From Trichopria drosophilae (lineage: Eukaryota; Arthropoda; Insecta; Hymenoptera; Diapriidae), in NCBI GenBank assembly GCA_030407085.1, contig CM059587.1, positions 71,103,001 to 71,167,000 of the forward strand: a stretch of 64,000 nt of DNA. Direction: 5' to 3'. Below the pieces are notes generated by a model, which was not told the origin of the DNA, made no database searches, and worked only from the letters and a program-made list of their open reading frames with translations. The position numbers and the translations under genes are program-made. Of the stretch, positions 43,555 to 53,489 are shown one piece after another (positions within the stretch are counted from its first letter, which is position 1; every line of letters starts with the position of its first letter).

Positions 43555-43661
43555 ACACGGGAAAAACAAGGTTTGTCCATTTTCACTATTCATTTTTATT
43601 TTTTAAAAAGTTTATATTGATAAGTGAGTTTTGAAATGGACAAACCTCGTTTTTCCTGTGT
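43555..43661. repeat. 107-bp hairpin
   Basis: ACACGGGAAAAACAAGGTTT is mirrored by AAACCTCGTTTTTCCTGTGT with about 30-base arms and a 45-base loop. It lies inside the 4.5-kb transposon and looks like a small inverted-repeat insertion. Confidence 0.75.
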
Positions 43662-44525
43662 GCCCTTCAATTGAGAAACAGCTAGGAATTATTTCAACAC
43701 TTTTTTGTTATATTTATATCTTGATTAATTTTTTTAATGCTGTAACTGATAAGAAAATATCGATCAAACCATTACAGTGTTTCGCGCCATAATGCGCTTT
43801 AAGTTAGAAACGCCTGTACAACGGAGAAAGTGTTTTTTTTTCACTGGAAAAAAGGGTACGGCACAGTTGTTCGATGCTTCAATTATCCGAATCCTAATCT
43901 TGGGTACAAAGTAGTTCCTCAGAACCTATTTCAGTTTATGATTCGGACATTTGATACGTCGGACAACTGCGCCCTCGATTGTTGACAGGAAATTCTATGT
44001 TATTCTTCTTTTTCTCTATGCATCTTTATATCGACGCCCGATACGAAATGTACGTTTCATTTGTCCCACGAAAAACAGTAATTATGTTTCGATTTGTTTG
44101 TCGAAAAGTATCACGAATCCGAATCGGGTATCGATATGAAAGACGAGGATACGTCTAGTTTTTTGGTTTCAAAATATATAAACTCACCTATATTATCCAA
44201 TTACATCATTATTCATATGCACTGCGTTATTACGTAATAATTTATTAAATATACACTTTTGGAATGCTCGCGTAGTAACCGATTTCAAGAAAATACATAC
44301 AGCGAACCACAGATCACAGTCGATATTATAGATTTTCTGTTGGTAACAAAGTAAATAAACGCTGCAACCCTGCAATGCTATTAGAGAGTAGAACTCGAAC
44401 CAATAGAACGTACGATATTGCAGCGCGCCCTAGTGTTGAAACAAGGAAGAAAGATGAGTCAGAGCGAACGCAGGAGAGACATTCGGGAGTGTGTGTAGGT
44501 GGCGCTAGAACTGAGCTTATACTAT

Positions 44526-44720
44526 TGGCATATTCGGGCGGGCTGCTCCAGGCTGCACCGTTGCACCGTTTCCGTGCCACTTTTGCACAGTTTTTCCTGA
44601 ACCTACTAATCTCTGTCCCGGGGGAGTACCAAAACGTCTCCCGAAAGAGTGTGAGTTGTTGAACTCCCGAACACGTGCACTGAAAAAGTGCAGAAACGGT
44701 GCAGCCGCCCGAATATGCCA
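44526..44720. mobile_element. 195-bp miniature element with TAT flanks
   Basis: TGGCATATTCGGGCGG at 44526 is perfectly mirrored at 44705-44720; further inward GCTGCACCGTTTC-like text pairs imperfectly. Flanking TAT on both sides may be the target duplication. It overlaps accidental ORFs. Confidence 0.7.
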
Positions 44721-45084
44721 TATGTCGTCAAACAAAGGGCGCGTAAATATGAAATTTGAAACAGAGAATGGTATTTTTAATTTGTGACGTCACGCAACAT
44801 CAAAGCCCCCCCCCCCCGCATCACATACCGTCACAAATTTAAAGATCCCCCCCCTAAGCGTGTGACGTAATACTTGAACGACCCCTAATATGTATGTTTC
44901 AAATCGGAAAATCAATAAATTTGTTTCTCATTTATAATTCACTCTTATTATTTAATACAACTTTAAAATACGTTCATGTCACTGAGGGAAGTGCATGTAT
45001 TAATATAAAATTTAGCGTATTTCGTCTAGCCTAACCGCATTTCTCGATGTAGTTATGCGACTAGGCAGCATATTTACATGTGTA

Positions 45085-45920
45085 TTACGAAGTATCAAAA
45101 TGGATTTGATAGCGACGTACGAATCTGAGTCAGAATAATCAGTTCTTACCTAATTTATTGATACGATCAACATTTTATTAAGATTTTTGATTAAATATAA
45201 TTTTTAACTACTTTCCGATATATATAATGTCAAATTTTATAACCCTAAAACGAAAGTAGAATCTAAATAACGTTCAATTTACAATACTAAAATATTATTA
45301 TTTGATTACATATATACATTTGTTGAGTGCGAAAGTTTTATTTTTTAAAAGTTCTAAATACAATATTTCTATTTTAAAATATTTTGAATTTGCGATTATG
45401 CCGGTCTTTCGTTAGCAAAAATGCAGTTATGCCTTTATGCTAAGGAACATTTTCTACCGAAATGAGCTTCCAAATGCTTTAATAGCAAGTACAGTTTGAA
45501 AAGCATTATTAATTATACAAAAATCCAGAGTTATCTCAAATTTCATGAAAATGTCAGTTATGCTGTTATGCCTTTCGACCACAGATTTTTACTGTTATTT
45601 TTCTTTATTATATATTACTAAACTGATACCGAATTTGTTTATTAAGAAACAAAATCTTTTTACTGTTGTCATTTTAGAAAATTACTAAAGTTCAATTACT
45701 AAATTTTTGAAACGGTCACAATAAAAAAACCTCAAGTACATTTTTAGAAAATTCCGACCACATTTTCTAACAATGCATCTACTATTTTTTTTGTTAACGA
45801 ATGGTGGCAGGGCTTCTAAAAAAAAAACCGCATTTTGATCGGCCACGAGAAACTACTTAAAATTTATTGCGATCATTCGCATCGACACCAAAATGTACTG
45901 GTTTTAACGAAATTCTACGT
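45085..45920. other. Non-coding, AT-rich
   Basis: It includes the right outer inverted repeat (45553-45584) and a shorter echo of it (GCAGTTATGCCTTTATGC at about 45423). No gene. Confidence 0.45.
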
Positions 45921-45927
45921 AGAGATA

Positions 45928-46128
45928 CACTCTAAATTTCTTAAAGTGAAAGTTGAGCCATTTTCTGATAAAAGTGATTTTTTCACTATTTTTAAAGTGA
46001 AAATTTCACTTTACTAATAGTGGATGGAAATATTCCACTTTAATAAAGTGAAATTTCCTCTTTACAATAGTGAAAGAGTCACCTTTAGCAGAGAGTGGCT
46101 CAACTTTCACTTTAAAAAATTTACAGTG
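45928..46128. mobile_element. 201-bp mariner-type miniature element
   Basis: Ends CACTCTAAATTTCTTAAAGT and mirror of CACTGTAAATTTTTTAAAGT, with about 35 bp of near-identical inverted repeat ending in GTTGAGCCA. TA duplicates at 45926-45927 and 46129-46130. The interior is AT-rich and full of AAAGTGAAA/TTTCACTTT words in both orientations. Confidence 0.88.
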
Positions 46129-46130
46129 TA

Positions 46131-46506
46131 AACTGTCCCGTTTTGTTCGTTCAGTCGGAATGGCTAATCAAGTTCATATTACATCAAATAGGCAAGTTTA
46201 AATTTCGTACTGGAAAATAAACTCTATAACAGACGTTAAGATAATCGCAATTACAAATTGGACTTAAAAACAAATCTTTTGGTAGATTGTATTACTAATA
46301 AAGTGTATACAGCACGCCTACATTATTAAATTATTTACATACTAAGGAATGGGTAAATACGTAAATAACACTAAAAATCGTTACTTTTTTCATTTGGGAA
46401 CGTTGCACGATAGAGTCAAGTTGAAACCTAGTTTGTAGTGCATAACATTTCTTACAACGAAAAAATCAGTATATAAAAAACAGCAACTGTAACACACAAT
46501 ATCGTA
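46131..46506. other. Non-coding spacer
   Basis: Nothing recognisable between two miniature elements. Confidence 0.4.
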
Positions 46507-46510
46507 TTAA

Positions 46511-47162
46511 CCCATTAGCGCATCCGGCATACCAGTGGTGCGATTTTGGACACACGCGATTTTAACCGTTAGAATAAAACTTTTTCTTTCTGGAAACTGT
46601 ATACCCTATGGTTTTAAGGGTCGCTGATCACGAATCCGAAGTCAGAATTGCAAAATCTACAACAGCTGATCCAATATCGCGGTTCACATATACAAATAAT
46701 GTTCTTCAACGAACCAGTTGGACAAATCAATCTTACGAACGTTTGATATAAACGGCAGTTGGTTTCCGCATGTTTTTGGAGTCGTTGAATACAAATTTGA
46801 TGTCAGAATTGCAAAATTCAAAATGGCTGACTGAAAATGGCGGACATCAAGAAGCGTATATACATCGATTTTTGTGAAATTCCGATTGTTGGTGTAACAG
46901 TTAGCATCTTGAAGTCCGCCATTTTGAATTTTGTAATTCTGACATCAAATTCACATTCATTTTTTGAAAAACATTATTTCTATGTTTGAATCGCCATATT
47001 GGATCAGCTGTTTTAAATTTTGCAAATCTGACTTCGGATTCGTGATCAGCGACCCTTAAAACCATAGGATCCATAGTTTCCATAAAGAAAAAGTTTGATT
47101 CTAACGGTTATAATCGCGTGTGTCCAAAATCGCACCACTGATATGCCGTATGCGCTAATGGA
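46511..47162. mobile_element. 652-bp piggyBac-like miniature element (TTAA)
   Basis: TTAA at 46507-46510 and 47163-47166. Ends CCCATTAGCGCAT and mirror of TCCATTAGCGCAT; inverted arms extend about 180 bases (shared blocks GGTGCGATTTTGGACACACG, AACCGTTAGAAT, CGCTGATCACGAATCC, CAGCTGATCCAATAT). TTAA targets and C/T-CC starts are piggyBac hallmarks. The centre contains ATGGCTGA/ATGGCGGAC words shared with 48005-49350 and 56490. Confidence 0.88.
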
Positions 47163-47166
47163 TTAA

Positions 47167-48000
47167 AGGGGATGAATTTTGACAACATTCTGAGCAAAAG
47201 TTTATTTAACCAAAATTCGGTCCAACATGTGACGTGTATTCTCTACGCCTGGGATTAACAGAGTATATGGCAATCATTTTATTATTATTTTTATGAAAGA
47301 AAAAAACTTTAAATTGTGATAAATGAAAAAAACCTTGTGAAGCTCGAGAGCAGAGATTAAAAAACAATGCGACGCACATTAGTTCGAAGCAGAGTGTGGA
47401 AAAGCTGGTACCGCCTGTCCAGAAAAATCATTAGAAAATTACGCGTCGAAAAGCCATTAGCAGCTTTCATTTGTAGATTTTTACGAGCTTTCCACCATCG
47501 TTTTGTTCCGAATGCTGCATCAGCAAAAAATAATTCTAACCAACGCACACTTTCTGAATCCCTTGCCATTTCCCTCGACAGTTCTCTTCTTTCTTCTTCA
47601 TCCACCTAGTCACTGTTTGTCCGGTTTCGCACTCTTTTTCCGTGCTGTTATGTAAATCCAGTCGATTTGAATCAACGTACGGTTTTAAACGCGAAACAAC
47701 CTAAATGTCGTTTTAATTAGTTCATTATGAATTATGCCCATCTTATTATTATTAATGTGCTCGTTGCTTGTATGTGAACGTAAGTTCGTCGTTTATATAA
47801 AAGTTTAAATGGATATTTTTCAGAACTCTTATAAGGCTTTGCAATTAATAACATATTTGACGATTTTCTGTAACATCATATGCATATCTATAACAAATTT
47901 AAAAAAGACATTTAACCGTTAAGCGATAGTTATTTTAATATAAAATTACAGAATTCTAGAATTCGGTTTTAACATTTTTTAAATGTACCCTATTTTTGTA
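47167..48000. other. Mostly non-coding
   Basis: Apart from the possible ORF at 47357-47605, AT-rich sequence without visible features. Confidence 0.4.
47357..47605 (-). CDS. Short basic ORF, unrecognised
   Basis: 82 codons: MDEEERRELSREMARDSESV, then WLELFFADAAFGTKRWWKAR and a hydrophobic/basic end. The composition (acidic start, Trp/Arg-rich middle) looks more protein-like than random AT-rich frames, and its local base composition is higher in GC than the flanks. I do not recognise a family. It could be a first exon or a remnant of a transposon accessory protein. Confidence 0.25.
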   Translation of the reverse strand: MDEEERRELSREMARDSESVRWLELFFADAAFGTKRWWKARKNLQMKAANGFSTRNFLMIFLDRRYQLFHTLLRTNVRRIVF

Positions 48001-48004
48001 TTAA

Positions 48005-49350
48005 CCCGTTTCCGCCCAAAATGCCGTAAATTTCCCTACATTTTAATCGTCACTTTTCTTATAGAAACGAACGATGAATAATTCTGAATATTTAGATTCT
48101 ATAGTTTTCAACCCTCGTCTTTCCGAACCCGTAGTCCGTTTTTCGCTAGGAGCAGCCATTTTTTAAATATGGCGACGAAGAGGCAAAAAAATAGAGAAAA
48201 TTTCGATTTTTGGATCGGTTTTTCATGTTTTTCAATAGGTTCGCGCTGACCGATCACTCCAAAGACCTGGATCTGGTGGCATAATGAGTTTGACTAAAAG
48301 TTAACATGATCAGATATGCAACATATAAGATGGCGGATCCAAGATGGCGGATGTTTCGCCGAATTTTGTGTTTTTATAGCATATAAAATATAGTTCACAA
48401 TTATAGTCTTATAAAATTAATTTTATTGTTTTTATCATTTGTTAGCCATGGTTTTTCATGTTTCCAACTCTCACTACGTGGAGGTCAATGATTGTAGAGA
48501 ATCATATTTTTTTTTAATTTTTTTATTTTATTTGATTTTTTTGCATTTTTATTTTTTTCCGTTTTATACATTTTTCTACTTACATTTTGTATTCTACCAT
48601 AAATTATTAATTTGTATGTTTTATTGCAAAACAGTTTAGACAATTTTGCAAAACAATTAAGACTTCTATAATTGCGAACTATATAATATAAAACCCTCGA
48701 GTAACCATTTTCATTTCGGACATGCAATGTTTTGTATTTTCGTCGGCCATTTTTAATTATGAAAATCAAATGTCATATTCATAATGTGCGACCCCGAAAA
48801 CCACTGAGTAGTCAGTTTCATCTGGATCAAGAAATTTGTTTGCATTTCAGTCGGCCATCTTGGAACCGCCATTTTGAATTTCGAGTATTGGATAGAAGAT
48901 ACTGTTATAAATGATTGCATAAATCAATAATAAGTGTACCAAAATATTTATAAATAGCTAATAATGTCGGAAATGCTATAAAAACATCAAATTCGGCGAA
49001 AAATCCGCCATCTTGGATCCGCCATCTTATATTTTGCATATCTGATCATGTCAACTTTTAGTCAAACTCATTATGCCACCAGATCCAGGTCTTTGGAATG
49101 ATCGGTCAGCGCGAACCTATTGAAAAACATGAAAAACCGATCCAAAAATCGAAATTTTCTCTATTTTTTTGCCTCTTCGTCGCCATATTTAAAAAATGGC
49201 TGCTCCTAGCAAAAAACGGACTACGGGTTCGGAAAGAGGAGGGTTGAAAACTATAGAATATAAATATTCAGAATTATTCATCGTTAGTTTCTACAAGAAA
49301 AGTGACGATTAAAATGGAGGGAAATTTACGGCATTTTGGGCGGAAACGGG
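48005..49350. mobile_element. 1.35-kb piggyBac-like element with about 370-bp inverted arms
   Basis: TTAA at 48001-48004 and 49351-49354. Ends CCCGTTTCCGCCCAAAATGC and its mirror. The arms (48005-48378 and 48975-49350) are nearly identical, including GCAGCCATTTTTTAAATATG, GACGAAGAGGC and GATGGCGGATCCAAGATGGC. The 600-base centre is T-rich and non-coding. Such long arms could fold into a giant hairpin. Confidence 0.9.
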
Positions 49351-49434
49351 TTAAATATAAGTTTAAGAATGCATAAAATTTGAATATTCCGAAAACGCGT
49401 CGCCATTCGCTGAGTTTGAAATGTCATACCTTTA

Positions 49435-52400
49435 AAGGACAAAGGACAGGTTATTTTCCCCCGCGTTAATGACATTTAATCGTCTATGTGCGGATCGACT
49501 CTCGACCTCCGTGAAGTTAACCGGCCACTGTAACGAAATCGAGCGAAAATAGCGCGAATCGTTTGCGATTCGTTTGGAATTGATTGCGATTACCGATTTT
49601 TAGTTCGCGACTTCGTCGTTTTTGAGTTATTTGCAAAAAACGACATGGCCGGCTAACTTCACGTTAGCATTTTTGAAAACGCAATTACTCGGCAACCAAT
49701 CGACCAATTTCGCCCAAATTAGGCTTGATCGTTTACGATTCGTTTGCAAATTATGAATTAAAAGTGCTTTTTCCGATAACTTGTAAAATAAAAAAAAATA
49801 AATTATCCTATACATATGTCCCATTATATACAAACTTCTTCAAAAGGTTTACGATTTTTTTGCAATCGGTCTCAAACGTTTGCGGTTCGTTTGCGAATTG
49901 AGAAAATATAGCAATCTCCCGAATATCATAGTAAATAAGGCGAAAATAAACGAATTATCGAAAGTTACTAGATCCAGCCCTCCTCTATATACAAAATCCT
50001 TTAAAAGGTTTGCGATTATTTGCAATCTGTCTCAAACGTTTGCGATTCGTTGGCGAATTGAGAAAATATAACAATCTCCGGTATATCATAATAAATAAAG
50101 CGAAAATAAACGAATTATCGAAAGTTACTAGATCCAGCCCGCCTGGATATACAAAAACCTTTAAAAGGTTTGCAAAATGCAATCTTTCTCAAACGTTTGC
50201 GATTCGTTTGCGACTTGACAAAATATGGCAATCTCCCGAATATCATAAATAATGCGAAAATAAACGAATTAAAGGATTTTGTATATAAAGGATATTTAGG
50301 ACAATTTTTGTTTATTTTGCAATTGAGCGGAAAATGCACATTTAATTCATAAATCGCAAACGATTGAGCCTAATTTGGTTGAAATTTATCGATTGGTTAC
50401 TGAGTAAACGCGTTTTGAAAAATGCGAACGTGAAGTTAGCCGGCCATTTCGTTTTTCGCAAATAACTTTCAAACTACAAAGTCGCATACGAAAAATAGGT
50501 AATCGCAATCATTCGCAAACGAATCGCAAACGTTTGAGAAAGATTGCAAAAAAATCGCAAACCTTTTAAAGGATTTTGTATATGGAGGTTGGCTGGATCT
50601 AGTAACTTTTGATAATTCGTTTATTTTCGCATTATTTATAATTATATTTGGAAAATTCGCATATTATCTCAATTCGCAAACGTTTGAGACCGATTGCAGA
50701 AAAATCGCAAACTTTTTAAAGGATTTTGTATATCGAGTCGGGCTGGTTCTAGTAACTTTCGATAATTCGTTTATTTTCGCATTATTTATTATGATATTCG
50801 AGAGATTGAAATATTTTCTCAATTCGCAAACGAATCGCAAACGTTTGAGACCGATTACAAAAAAATCGCAAACCTTTTACAGGATTTTGTATATCGAGGT
50901 GGGCTGGATCTAGTAACTTTCGATAATTCGTTTATTTTCGCCTTATTTATTATGATATTCGAGAGATTGTTATATTTTCTCAACCCGCAAACGAATCGCA
51001 AACGTTCGAGACCGAATGCAAAAAATCGCAAACCTTTTAAGGGATTTTGAAGCGAACGTGAAGTTAGCCGGCCATGTCGGGTAACTTTCGATAATTCGTT
51101 TATTTTCGCATTATTTATTATGATATTCCGAAGATTGTTATATTTTCTCAATTCGCAAACAAATCGCAAACGTTTGAGAAAGATTGCAAAAAAATTGCAT
51201 ACCTTTTAAAGGATTTTGTATATCGAGGCGGGCTGGATCTAGTAACTTTCGATAATTCGTTTATTTTAGCATTATTTATTATGATATTCGGGAGATTGCT
51301 ATCTTTTCTCAATTCGCAAACGTTTGAGACCGATAGCAAAAAAATCGCAAACCTTTTAAAGGATTTTGTATATCGAGGCGGGCTGGATCTAGTGACTTTC
51401 GATAATTCGTTTATTTTCGCATTATTTATTATGATATTCGAGAGATTGCTATATTTTCTCAATTCGCAAACGAATCGCAAACGTTTGAAACCGATTGCAA
51501 AAAAATCGCAAACCTTCTAAGGGATTTTGAAGCGAACGTGAAGTTAGCCGGCCATGTCGGGTAACTTTCGATAATTCGTTTATTTTCGCATTATTTATTA
51601 TAATATTCGGGAGATTGCTATATTTTTCCAATTCGCAAAATAATCGTAAACGTTTGAGAAAGATTGCAAAAAAATCGCAAACCTTTTAAAGGATTTTGTA
51701 TATCGAGGCGGGCCGGATCTAGTAACTTTCGATAATTCGTTTATTTTCGCATTATTTATTATGATATTCGAGAGATTATTATATTTTCTCAATTCGCAAA
51801 CGAATCGCAAACCTTTTTAAGAATTTGTATATAATGTGACATATAGGATAATTTATTTTTTTTTATTTTACAAGTTATCGGAAAAAGAACTTTTAATTCA
51901 TAATTCGCAAACGAATCGCAAACGATCAAGCCTAATTTGGGCGAAATTCTAACGAAATTCTAACGGCCATGTCGTTTTTTGCAAATAACTCAAAAACGAC
52001 GGAGTCGCAAACGAAAAATCAGTAATCGCAATCATTCGCAAACGATTCGCGCTATTTTCGATCGATTTCGTTACAATGGCCGGTTAACTTCACGGAGGTC
52101 GGCTCTCGGGTGGAGAGGTACAGGACAAAGACGGAACATGACAGAACTAGGCATATAGAACACAACACCCACCCAGAGCCAGTCCCCCCTACCCCAATAT
52201 CGGTACCGCCAGCAGATTCGGCGGTCTGTGCCTTAGCGAGTACGACGCGGGGCTTATCCCATCTTTATCTGAGATAAGACCCACCACGTACCGACCGCGG
52301 ATAAGACCGTGACGATACCGATAACTGCTGACGGGGGTCGGCAGCGGTCCCAAATTCGTACCTTCGCCCAGCAAAGTTCCCCGGTTATTCCACACTGGAC

Positions 52401-52511
52401 ATAAGCAGAGAAAATTACACGGACGGGGATTCGAACTCGGGACCTTCGCGACGTTCAGTTCGGGCGGACTAAGACTGACCGCCTTAGCCCGCACGACCAT
52501 CACGCCGGCTT
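49435..52511 (-). mobile_element. tRNA-derived SINE, copy 1, split by a Foldback-like element
   Basis: The SINE body (minus, 52511-52099) starts GCCGGCGTGATGGTCGTGCG and includes GGTCCCGAGTTCGAATCCCC, a tRNA-like B box; its 3' tail continues at 49505-49435 (TCATTAACGCGGGGGAAAAT, then GTCCTTTGTCCTTT). Outside lie ATGTCATACCTTTA (49421-49434) and ATGTCATACTTTTA (52512-52525), a 14-bp target duplication with one mismatch. The same SINE occurs intact at 60120-60549. RNA polymerase III promoter boxes and LINE-like target duplication indicate retroposition. Confidence 0.88.
49506..52098. mobile_element. Foldback/MULE-like element, 2.6 kb, filled with tandem repeats
   Basis: Ends CCTCCGTGAAGTTAACCGGC and its mirror (52079-52098) are flanked by TCGACTCTCGA (49495-49505) and TCGGCTCTCGG (52099-52109), a 9-11-bp duplication inside the SINE. 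The left third carries the repeat unit in one orientation and the right half in the other. The unit, about 150-170 bp, includes CAATTCGCAAACGAATCGCA, CGCAAACCTTTTAAAGGATT and GGGCTGGATCTAGTAACTTT. Pieces of the end sequence (GTGAAGTTAGCCGGCCATGT) recur inside at about 49640, 50440, 51058 and 51538. Long terminal arms of internal tandem repeats plus a 9-11-bp duplication are the features of Foldback (Mutator-related) elements. All reading frames here are repeat artefacts. Confidence 0.85.
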
Positions 52512-52602
52512 ATGTCATACTTTTATATACGTTGTATGTACGTAACATTGATGCATACCTTCCAATGGTTGGTCTCGACATACCGGTGAACCGATGCCCC
52601 TA

Positions 52603-53402
52603 CACGAAAAAACCTTTGGGAGCGCTACTGACCCAAACTGGGCGGGCAGCCCTCCTGCAACACTTTTAACTTTTCAAACGATGATTAAAAATATAAGAGC
52701 ATGAAATACATTTTTTCTGAATAGATATCAATTCATAGTATCATTAAGAAAGTTTATGCACTATTTTTAGACCATCAGATTACTTATATGATATAAAGAT
52801 CCTTAAAAGCGTAAAAACCGATACTTTTTTCACTTTTTTCGCTTCCGTATCGAAAATACAGCAAAATAGAGAAAAATTGCACTCAAGCTTTTTTGTAGAG
52901 CGTGAAATTTCCTACAAAAAAGTGACTGGCAGCCCTAGTCTAGTGTTAATAGTTTAACCACAAACAACAATGGAACGTCAACTTACAGTTTGATCGATAA
53001 CCAATGTAAAATATTCGGAATATTTTGTTTAAATTCGTGCTTTCTTTTTGGTTAAACTATTAATGTTAGACTAACGCTGCCCATGACTTTTTGTCGGAAA
53101 TGTTGTGCTCTACAAAAAAGCTTCAGTCCAATTTTGCTCTATTTTGCTCTATTTTCGATACCGAAGCGAAAAAAGTGAAAAAAGTGCCGGTTTTCACGCT
53201 TTTAACAATCTTTATAAATCATGTCATTTTATGGTCTAAAAACAGTGCACAAACTTTCTTAATGAAACTATGAATCGATATCTATTCAGAAAAAAATTTA
53301 TTTTGACGCTCTTATATTTTTAATCATTTGAAAAGTTAAAAGTGCTGCGGGAGGGTTGCCAGTCCGGTTTGGGTGAGCAGCGCTCCCAAAGATTTTTCCG
53401 TG
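52603..53402. mobile_element. 800-bp element with very long inverted arms
   Basis: CACGAAAAAACCTTTGGGAG at 52603 is mirrored at 53402 and pairing continues for about 350 bases per arm (CTGACCCAAACTGGGC, CTTTTCAAACGATGATTAAA, ATAGATATCAATTCATAG, CAAGCTTTTTTGTAGAGC and their mirrors). A central loop of about 100 bases remains. Target duplication not evident. Non-coding. Confidence 0.85.
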
Positions 53403-53480
53403 CACACCTTTTTTTGAATCTGTGCATAGTTCTCGAGATATTTCTATGTCTTCAGATAATTCGGCCACCCTGTATATACG
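53403..53480 (-). repeat. Inverted copy of the CAGGGTGGCC end repeat
   Basis: TTCTCGAGATATTTCTATGTCTTCAGATAA... to GGCCACCCTGTA is the reverse complement of 30773-30845 with few differences, and again abuts TATATA repeats. Confidence 0.8.
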
Positions 53481-53489
53481 TATATATAA

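Larger units (their letters stand above)
40384..44885 (-). mobile_element. 4.5-kb DNA transposon with DDE-type transposase, TAA target duplication
   Basis: GGGGTCGTTCAAGTATTACG (40384) is mirrored at 44885 with about 26 bases of near identity, and TAA flanks both ends (40381-40383, 44886-44888), a 3-bp duplication. C-runs and TGACGTCACG words lie sub-terminally on both sides. The interior holds one transposase gene (minus), a TG-rich microsatellite and at least two smaller inverted-repeat insertions. The 3-bp TWA duplication fits PIF/Harbinger-like or Zator-like superfamilies; the transposase does not look like a Harbinger one. Confidence 0.8.
40125..45584. mobile_element. Outer perfect 32-bp inverted repeats around the 4.5-kb transposon
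   Basis: CTGTGGTCGAAAGGCATAAC and 12 more bases (40125-40156) are perfectly inverted at 45553-45584. Within them two direct, diverged copies of an approximately 190-bp segment (about 40190-40380 and 44892-45082, sharing CAAATCGGAAAA and ACACGTTCAT-like blocks) flank the inner element. The pair probably marks a separate, older element into which the 4.5-kb transposon jumped. Confidence 0.6.

Noticed and set aside
49880..51810. Many KINELSKVTRSSPPRYTKSFKRF-like frames as a repeat protein family
   Set aside because: They are translations of the 150-170-bp DNA repeat units on either strand, with no start, splice or domain support.
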